This document shows positions 1 to 4,863 of a stretch of 7,303 bases of DNA, one piece after another. Every line of letters begins with the position of its first letter. Within the stretch, counting starts at the first letter, position 1. The DNA is taken from positions 1-7,303 of the forward strand of contig JAEWYL010000228.1 in assembly GCA_023395675.1 (NCBI GenBank), in the 5' to 3' direction. Below the pieces are notes generated by a model. That model worked only from the letters and a program-made list of their open reading frames with translations. It did no database searches and was not told where the DNA came from. A program made the translations under genes and the position numbers. This DNA is from Chloroflexota bacterium. GTDB lineage: Bacteria; Chloroflexota; Anaerolineae; Anaerolineales; UBA4823.

Positions 1-38
1 GCGGTGGGCAGGGCCAGCGGTGAACGTGCCTCGCACCG

Positions 39-55
39 GGGCGGCGCAGCCGCCC
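39..55. repeat. Small GC-rich hairpin
   Basis: A perfect 7-bp inverted repeat, GGGCGGC (39-45) and GCCGCCC (49-55), is separated by the 3-base loop GCA. No T-run follows on either strand, so it is not a canonical intrinsic terminator. It could mark the end of an upstream transcript, or be chance in very GC-rich DNA. Confidence 0.3.
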
Positions 56-64
56 AATCCTACA

Positions 65-137
65 ATCGTTATTCTTAAAATTGTTAGCCTGTTTTTTTAT
101 GCCAATAATGCTATAATTCCTTTGTAAAAATAACGAT
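65..137. promoter_or_regulatory. Inverted repeat flanking the operon promoter, candidate operator pair
   Basis: ATCGTTATT at 65-73 and its exact reverse complement AATAACGAT at 129-137 sit on either side of the extended -10 element. The match extends to 11 of 12 bases (65-76 against 126-137). The arm centres are 64 bp apart, about six helical turns. The right arm lies in the predicted transcript leader and ends 2 bases before the kinase ATG. This geometry would suit a repressor or autoregulator, possibly the winged-helix regulator encoded in the same operon. OmpR-type proteins more often bind direct repeats spaced about 11 bp, however, and AT-rich DNA makes short matches easier by chance. Confidence 0.35.
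109..117 (+). promoter_or_regulatory. Extended -10 promoter for the kinase operon
   Basis: TGCTATAAT is an exact match to the extended -10 consensus TGnTATAAT of housekeeping sigma-70-type promoters. No good -35 hexamer lies 16-18 bp upstream (the sequence there is near CTGTTT), which fits an extended -10 promoter. A run of seven T bases (92-98) lies just upstream. Transcription would be expected to start near 124-125, giving a leader of only about 15 bases before the ATG at 140. Confidence 0.6.
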
Positions 138-139
138 AT

Positions 140-2269
140 ATGATAGAAACTTTGAACACTTTCAGCAGTCAGTTAAAGGAAACGTGCAAACTGACGGGGT
201 CAAGGTGGGCGGCCTGGCTGAAGCGTGAAGGCCAACAGTGGGAACTTCTGACCGGGATTTCTCTGCGTAAAGCTCAGCGGGAAGCACTGCTGAGTTTTCT
301 CCAGCAACCCAAGACTGCTGCCTGGTTAGCAGGCGCCCTCAGCAGTGGTCGTGTACGTTTCCGCAGCCCTGGAGCCGGCAGTGCGCTGTCGGTCGAGCAC
401 GTCTACGCTTTTCCCAACCCGCGGGAACCGCTCATCCTCCTGGTCGGGGTCGGGAAGCTGGACGCCACGGCTCAGGGTTATTTTCGCGTCCTGGCGCGGG
501 AGCCAGCCCCGCGCGCCGCAGCCCGCCCGGCTGCGAAAACCCGCCGGATGCCCGGAAAGCTCGACCTGGAGGCCTTTTACCACCCGGACGAGCTGATGGA
601 GCGCATCCTGGACAGCCTGGTAACGCTGCAGCCCTGCGACGCGGCCTTCCTGGCCGTGCGCTGGGGCAATTCATTCCGCATCGAGCGCGCCTGGAACTGT
701 TCTCCCCAGGCCCTGGGGCTGGATATCCCCATCTCCAGCCACCAATCCCTGGAGAGGCTGGTCGCAGCCCGCCGGGGGGAGGTGCTGAAGGATATCAGGG
801 CCGACGCCGCCGTCCAGCGCATCGCGGCGGCGGTTGAGCAGCCGCTGAAGAGCTGCCTGCGCGTGCCCTTCGTCATGGGCAGGCGCGTGATCGCGGTGGC
901 GGCCTTCCTCTCCGGCCGCACCGGGGCTTTCTCGCAGGGCGACCTCGAGCGGGTGGAAAAGGAGCTGGACAGGCTCACCCCGGCTGTGGAGAGCGCCATC
1001 CTGTTCCAGGAAGCCACCCGCTACCTGCAGCGTTTCGCGCTGCTGAACGACATCGCTTCGGCGGCCTCCCTGCGCATCGGGGCCGGGGAGATCGCCCAGG
1101 CGGTGATCCGCCGGCTGCGGGCGGTCTTTAACAGCGAGCATATCTCCCTGCTGCTGCGCGCCCAGGACGAGCAAAAGATGTTCGAATACAGCTCGGTGGA
1201 GATGAGGGAGCCTTACAGCCTGCCGGTTGGGATCGGTCTCGCCCGGCGGGTGATCGAGAGCGGGCTGCCCCTGCGCTACGGCAATATTACGGATGCGCCC
1301 TCCTCCCTGCCCGTGCAGCCGGGCGTGCACTCGGTGCTGGTCGTGCCGTTGAAATACCAGGGCGAGGTCACCGGCGTGATCGTCCTGGAGAGCGAGACGC
1401 CGAACGCCTTCTCCGAGGCGGACCAGCAGCTGCTGGTCATGATCGCCAGCCAGCTCGCAGGGCTGTTCGAGAACGCCCGCCTGAACCAGGAGATGCAGGA
1501 GCGCCTGAAGGAGCTCCAGGAACGCAGCGAGGCCCAGCGGCTGGCGGAGAACCAGCTCATCCGCTCCGCCCGGCTGGCCGCCGTGGGCGAGATGGCCGCC
1601 GGGATGGCGCATGAATTGAACAACCCGCTGACCTCCATCGTCGGTTTTGTGGAGCTGGCGGTGGAAGAACTGCCCGCAGGCAGCTCGCTGCGGGCGGACC
1701 TGGAGCTGGTGTTGAGCGAGGCGCAGCGGGCGCGCGCCGTGCTGCGCAACCTGCTGGACTTTACGCGCCAGAGCGAGAAGGTGCGGCAGCCGGCGCATAT
1801 TAATGAGCTGATTCAGGAGAGCCTGGCCCTGGTCCAGCACCAGCTCAGCAGCAGCTGCGTCGAGGTGCAGCTCGACCTGGCGCTGGAGCTGCCCCAGATT
1901 TACGTGGACCCGGACCAAATCAAGCAGGTGCTCGTAAACCTGATCCACAACGCCGTGCAGGCGATGCCCTCCGGGGGCGTCCTGAGCTTCGATACCCGGG
2001 CCATGGCCGATCCGGAGCACAACCTGAAGCCCGGCCTGGTCTTCTCGGTGCGCGACACGGGCGAGGGCATCTCGGCCGAGATCCAGCAGCGCCTGTTCGA
2101 GCCGTTTTTTACCACCCGTCCGGTGGGGGAGGGCACCGGATTGGGCCTGGCGGTGAGCTACGGCATCGTCACCGCGCACCAGGGCCTGATTAATGTTGAG
2201 AGCGAGGCAGGGCGGGGAAGCTGTTTCACGGTCTGGCTGCCGCGTTTGGAGCCGGGTTATCATGAGTGA
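140..2269 (+). CDS. Soluble GAF-domain sensor histidine kinase (HPK4/NtrB-like core)
   Basis: A 709-residue histidine kinase that would autophosphorylate a histidine with ATP and pass the phosphoryl group to a receiver. Seen in order: an N-terminal region of about 120 residues that I cannot assign, possibly a degenerate GAF-like fold; a Pro/Ala/Arg-rich linker (about 121-140); a GAF domain at about 148-290; a second GAF at about 295-448; a coiled-coil-like stretch at 448-475; the dimerisation/phosphoacceptor domain with His491 in the HELNNPL motif; and a HATPase with N box (Asn604), G1 box (DTGEG, Asp639), F box (FEPF, 653-656) and G2 box (GTGLGL, 665-670). There is no signal peptide or membrane helix, so it is cytosolic. 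The ATG at 140 is the first possible start because an in-frame TAA lies at 131-133; no clear Shine-Dalgarno precedes it. The gene overlaps the next kinase by 8 bp. The signal sensed is unknown. Confidence 0.93.
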   Translation: MIETLNTFSSQLKETCKLTGSRWAAWLKREGQQWELLTGISLRKAQREALLSFLQQPKTAAWLAGALSSGRVRFRSPGAGSALSVEHVYAFPNPREPLILLVGVGKLDATAQGYFRVLAREPAPRAAARPAAKTRRMPGKLDLEAFYHPDELMERILDSLVTLQPCDAAFLAVRWGNSFRIERAWNCSPQALGLDIPISSHQSLERLVAARRGEVLKDIRADAAVQRIAAAVEQPLKSCLRVPFVMGRRVIAVAAFLSGRTGAFSQGDLERVEKELDRLTPAVESAILFQEATRYLQRFALLNDIASAASLRIGAGEIAQAVIRRLRAVFNSEHISLLLRAQDEQKMFEYSSVEMREPYSLPVGIGLARRVIESGLPLRYGNITDAPSSLPVQPGVHSVLVVPLKYQGEVTGVIVLESETPNAFSEADQQLLVMIASQLAGLFENARLNQEMQERLKELQERSEAQRLAENQLIRSARLAAVGEMAAGMAHELNNPLTSIVGFVELAVEELPAGSSLRADLELVLSEAQRARAVLRNLLDFTRQSEKVRQPAHINELIQESLALVQHQLSSSCVEVQLDLALELPQIYVDPDQIKQVLVNLIHNAVQAMPSGGVLSFDTRAMADPEHNLKPGLVFSVRDTGEGISAEIQQRLFEPFFTTRPVGEGTGLGLAVSYGIVTAHQGLINVESEAGRGSCFTVWLPRLEPGYHE
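2248..2251 (+). promoter_or_regulatory. Ribosome binding site deciding the start of the second kinase
   Basis: GGAG lies 10 bases before the ATG at 2262, inside the end of the first kinase gene. It supports 2262 over the in-frame start at 2193, which would add 23 residues unlike a receiver domain and lengthen the overlap to 77 bp. Confidence 0.55.
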
Positions 2270-3911
2270 TACGATGTTTATGGAACCTCTGGTAAAAGAC
2301 AGCGTCATCCTGGTGGTGGATGACGAGCCCGGCGTGCTGCGGCTCTGCCAGCGGCTGCTGGAAAAAGAGGGCTACACCGTCATCACCACGCCTAACCCCA
2401 GCCAGGCCCTCACCATCCTGGAGCGTGAGACCATCCACCTGATGCTGGTTGATATCCGCATGCCCGGGCTGGACGGTTTCCAGTTGATGAACCTGGCGCG
2501 CCGCTTCCATCCGGAGATCGCGGTGGTGATGATCACCGGCTACGGGACCGTGGACACCGCCCTGCAGGCGCTGCGGGAGGGGGCCGAGAGCCTGCTCCTC
2601 AAGCCCTTCTCGGGCCCGGTGCTGGTGCAGGGCGTGCAGAGCGCCCTGGCCTCCAGCCAGCGCAAGCGGGAGCACATCCGGCTGCAGGCCCTGCGCCCCC
2701 TGTTCGACGTGACCGGGCTGCTGTTTACCGAAACGGACCCGGAACGCCTGCAGGGTTTGATCCTGGATGCCTTCCTGGAGCACCTGAAGTGCACCGACGC
2801 CGGGCTTTTCTGGCAGCGCTCGGCGCAGAATGAACTCGAGCTGGTGGAGGTGCGCGGAGACTGCCTGCCCCGCGTCGACTACGGCCGCTACGGGAGCCTG
2901 ATGGAACGCCTGTGGGTGCGCAAGATCCCGCTGTGGGCCAACCAGGAGCCCATCGGCTCGCAGGTCTATATGCTGGACGGCCGCGAGCGGGCGGAGCTGG
3001 AGGAGATCTTCAAGACCTACGAGCTGCGCTCCATCCTGTGCGTGCCGGTGGTGCATAAAAACGGCGGCAGCCTGCTGCTGGCGGCGCGTGGCCAGAAGCA
3101 GCCTCCCTTCCAGTCCGCCGACCTGGACCTGTTCATCATCCTGGCGCGCCAGGCCTCCCTGGCGCTGGAGAACGCTTACCTGTACCAGGAGGTGCGGGCC
3201 TCGATCGAGAAGCTCGAACGCTCCCAACATTTGATCATCCAGGCCGAAAAAATGGCCGCCGCCGGGCGCCTGACGGCTTCGATCGCGCACGAGATTAACA
3301 ACCCGCTCCAGTCCGTCAGCAACTGCCTGCACCTGGCCAGCCGGGCGGACCTGAGCAGCGAGGACCGCACGCTGTATATTGACCTGGCGCAGAACGAGCT
3401 GGAGCGCCTGATGACCATCGTGCAGCGGGTCCTCACCCTCTACCGCCCCGGCGCGCAGGACCGCCAGCCGGTGGACGTGGACGAGATCATCCGGAACGTC
3501 CTGCTGCTGGTGGACCAGCAGTTGAAAAACAACCGCATCACGGTCGCGACGGAGCTGAGGGCCTCTCCCGTCAGGGTCATGGCGGTGGGCAGTCATATTC
3601 AGCAAGTCATGTTAAACTTGATTCTGAATGCAATGGAGGCGATGCCGCAGGGTGGGGAACTGTTTATCGAGTCGCAGCGTTTGAAATCTGAACTGGTCGT
3701 GCGTGTAGAAGACAACGGGCCGGGCATTCCGGAAGACGAGCGCGAGGCCATTTTCGAGCCTTTCGTGAGCACCAAAGAAAACGGCACCGGCCTGGGTTTG
3801 ACAGTCAGCTACGGGATCGTCACCGCATACGGTGGGTCCCTGGAGATTATTAAAGGAAGAGGCGAAGGAGCTTGCTTCCAGATCTTATTGCCCCTTGGAG
3901 AGAATAGATGA
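2262..3911 (+). CDS. Receiver-GAF-histidine kinase (N-terminal REC fusion)
   Basis: A 549-residue protein with a receiver domain placed before a kinase core, the reverse of a classical hybrid kinase. The receiver (about 13-130) has the acidic pair Asp20/Asp21, phosphoacceptor Asp64 in the VDIRMPG motif, Thr92 and Lys114. Then come a GAF domain (about 145-305), a short helical linker, the phosphoacceptor domain with His343 in HEINNPL, and a HATPase with N box Asn456, G1 box DNGPG (484-488), F box FEPF (498-501) and G2 box GTGLGL (508-513). All residues needed for kinase and receiver chemistry are present. No membrane segment is seen. The position that normally holds an aromatic switch residue in receivers is Leu111 (GAESLLLKP). 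It is coupled to both neighbours: 8-bp overlap upstream, 4-bp overlap downstream. Inference: it may relay or integrate the signal of the upstream kinase and phosphorylate the downstream regulator. From about position 3590 the codon use becomes less GC-rich. Confidence 0.92.
   Translation: MSDTMFMEPLVKDSVILVVDDEPGVLRLCQRLLEKEGYTVITTPNPSQALTILERETIHLMLVDIRMPGLDGFQLMNLARRFHPEIAVVMITGYGTVDTALQALREGAESLLLKPFSGPVLVQGVQSALASSQRKREHIRLQALRPLFDVTGLLFTETDPERLQGLILDAFLEHLKCTDAGLFWQRSAQNELELVEVRGDCLPRVDYGRYGSLMERLWVRKIPLWANQEPIGSQVYMLDGRERAELEEIFKTYELRSILCVPVVHKNGGSLLLAARGQKQPPFQSADLDLFIILARQASLALENAYLYQEVRASIEKLERSQHLIIQAEKMAAAGRLTASIAHEINNPLQSVSNCLHLASRADLSSEDRTLYIDLAQNELERLMTIVQRVLTLYRPGAQDRQPVDVDEIIRNVLLLVDQQLKNNRITVATELRASPVRVMAVGSHIQQVMLNLILNAMEAMPQGGELFIESQRLKSELVVRVEDNGPGIPEDEREAIFEPFVSTKENGTGLGLTVSYGIVTAYGGSLEIIKGRGEGACFQILLPLGENR
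3897..3900 (+). promoter_or_regulatory. Ribosome binding site of the response regulator
   Basis: GGAG lies 7 bases before the ATG at 3908, inside the end of the second kinase gene. With the ATGA stop/start overlap (3908-3911) it indicates translational coupling. Confidence 0.7.
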
Positions 3912-4723
3912 AAGCAAAAATTATGCTCGTTGATGATGAAGAAGCCATCCGGCACTCTCTTGGTGAGATCTTAAGGCTGGAAGGCTACAATGTCGAAGCT
4001 GTGGGCAGCGGGGAAGCGGCGATTGAGGCTTTACAGCGCGAGAAATTTGACCTGATCTTACTGGATCTGAAAATGCCCGGGATGGATGGGATGGAAGCTT
4101 TGGGTTTGATTACCAAAGCCGCCCCGGAGACGAAAGTGATCCTTTTGACGGCGCACGGCTCGCTGGAATCGGCCATCGAGGCCCTGCGCCAGGGCGCGCA
4201 CGATTACATCCTCAAGCCGGCTTCCTCGCGCGCCATCCTGAACAGCGTGGCGCGCGGGCTGGCCCGGCGGGCCGAACAGCAGCAGAAACGCCTGCTGCTG
4301 GAGCAGCTGGAGGCCTCGGTGCAGCGCCTGAAAGACGTGGAGGGGATCGAATCTCCCCCCACCTTCGACCAGCAGACCATCTCCCTCAACGAAGGGGTGA
4401 TGCTGGACCTGCCCCGGCGGGAGATCTGGTGGAACAACCAGAAGATCAGCCTGACCCCCACCGAGGCCAAGCTGATGAAGGTGCTGCTGGAGAACCGCGG
4501 CCGGGTGCTGACCCACCGCGAGCTGGTGTTCCTGGTGCAGGGGTACGAAACCACCGACTGGGAGGCCCCCGAGGTGCTGCGCCCGCTGGTCAGCCGCCTG
4601 CGGCGCAAGCTGTCCGCCTTCCCCGGCGGCGAGCGTTGGATCGTCAACGTGCGCGGCACGGGCTACGTGTTCGAGTGGGGGGAGGACACCGGCGCGGAAC
4701 CCGAGGACCAGGACGAGAGCTGA
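3908..4723 (+). CDS. Winged-helix response regulator (OmpR/PhoB-type output)
   Basis: A 271-residue DNA-binding response regulator, the likely output of the operon. The receiver (1-120) has acidic residues Asp9/Asp10, phosphoacceptor Asp53 in LLDLKMPG, Thr81, aromatic switch Tyr100 and Lys103. Its TAHGSLESAIEALRQGAHDY stretch resembles NtrC-class receivers more than OmpR ones. A helical, Gln/Leu/Glu-rich linker (about 118-145) leads to a winged-helix domain (about 160-256): LTPTEAKL at 181-188, the recognition-helix region with SRLRRKL at 228-234, and the wing motif VNVRGTGYVF at 245-254. It is somewhat longer than a typical OmpR regulator (about 230 residues) because of the linker and an acidic Glu/Asp-rich tail (257-271). 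No AAA+ domain is present. The ATG overlaps the preceding stop codon and has a good GGAG. The first roughly 240 bp are clearly less GC-rich than the rest. Target promoters are unknown; autoregulation through the operon promoter is possible. Confidence 0.94.
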   Translation: MKAKIMLVDDEEAIRHSLGEILRLEGYNVEAVGSGEAAIEALQREKFDLILLDLKMPGMDGMEALGLITKAAPETKVILLTAHGSLESAIEALRQGAHDYILKPASSRAILNSVARGLARRAEQQQKRLLLEQLEASVQRLKDVEGIESPPTFDQQTISLNEGVMLDLPRREIWWNNQKISLTPTEAKLMKVLLENRGRVLTHRELVFLVQGYETTDWEAPEVLRPLVSRLRRKLSAFPGGERWIVNVRGTGYVFEWGEDTGAEPEDQDES

Positions 4724-4726
4724 ATC

Positions 4727-4770
4727 AAAAAGAAGTTCAATTTCTCTCGAGAAGTTGAACTTCTTTTTTT
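4727..4770 (+). terminator. Intrinsic terminator of the kinase operon, possibly bidirectional
   Basis: A long hairpin starts 3 bases after the regulator's stop codon. Bases 4727-4745 pair with 4750-4768 (19 pairs, one U-G wobble at 4741/4754) around the loop CTCG. Seven T bases (4764-4770) close the + side, the last two unpaired. The left side begins with five A bases, so the reverse transcript also ends in a short U-run. It could therefore also stop transcription arriving from the convergent - strand kinase. Confidence 0.88.
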
Positions 4771-4814
4771 AACCCAGGTGGATCAAGGCGCCGAAAAGGA
4801 ATTCACGGGCCTCA

Positions 4815-4863
4815 GGATGATGTTTGTGCGGCAGCGCTGCACAAACATCATCCGTTTTTTTTT
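4815..4863 (+). terminator. Second intrinsic terminator, oriented for + strand transcripts
   Basis: A perfect 15-bp stem, 4815-4829 with 4839-4853, surrounds a 9-base loop that can add a G-U and two G-C pairs. It is followed by one G and nine T bases (4855-4863). On the - strand the hairpin is preceded by A bases and followed by TGAGGCC, with no U-run, so it terminates + transcripts only. The last two T bases are part of the stop codon of the convergent kinase (TAA, 4864-4862). Confidence 0.85.

Larger units (their letters stand above)
1..139. other. Non-coding leader region upstream of the kinase operon
   Basis: No gene can be assigned here. All + frames meet a stop before the operon (TGA at 21-23, TAA at 76-78, TAA at 131-133 in the frame of the downstream kinase). 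A short frame-3 tail ending at 21-23 could be the end of an upstream gene, but seven codons are too few to judge. On the - strand there is no ATG, only possible TTG/GTG starts near 57 and 36, without a clear ribosome binding site. Composition changes sharply at about 60, from GC-rich to AT-rich, as expected for the edge of a promoter region. Confidence 0.5.

Noticed and set aside
74..98. Terminator ending in the T-run at 92-98
   Set aside because: No stable stem can be drawn immediately upstream of the T-run; it more likely belongs to the AT-rich promoter region.
2193..2261. Upstream start for the second kinase
   Set aside because: It would add 23 residues with no receiver similarity; the ATG at 2262 has GGAG at a workable distance and a normal short overlap.
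671..2308. Long open frame on the - strand opposite the first kinase (545 codons)
   Set aside because: It is antisense to a clear kinase with complete catalytic motifs; its translation is low-complexity (His, Gln, Arg, Leu, Ala rich) with no domain. High GC commonly leaves such frames open.
2226..3605. Long open frame on the - strand opposite the second kinase (459 codons)
   Set aside because: Same His/Gln/Arg-rich shadow composition, and it overlaps a confident receiver-kinase.
2156..3826. 20-base near-repeat (one mismatch) at 2156-2175 and 3807-3826
   Set aside because: It encodes the conserved SYGIVTA segment just after the G2 box in both kinases, so it reflects family conservation rather than a functional DNA repeat.
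3798..3853. Internal promoter before the regulator (perfect TTGACA at 3798-3803)
   Set aside because: No -10 element lies 16-18 bp downstream; the best candidate, TATTAA at 3848, is far too distant. The TTGACA is explained by coding sequence at the G2 box.
4429..4758. + strand frame overlapping the regulator's winged helix
   Set aside because: Pro/Gly/Arg/Ala-rich out-of-frame translation of a conserved domain, ending inside the terminator hairpin.
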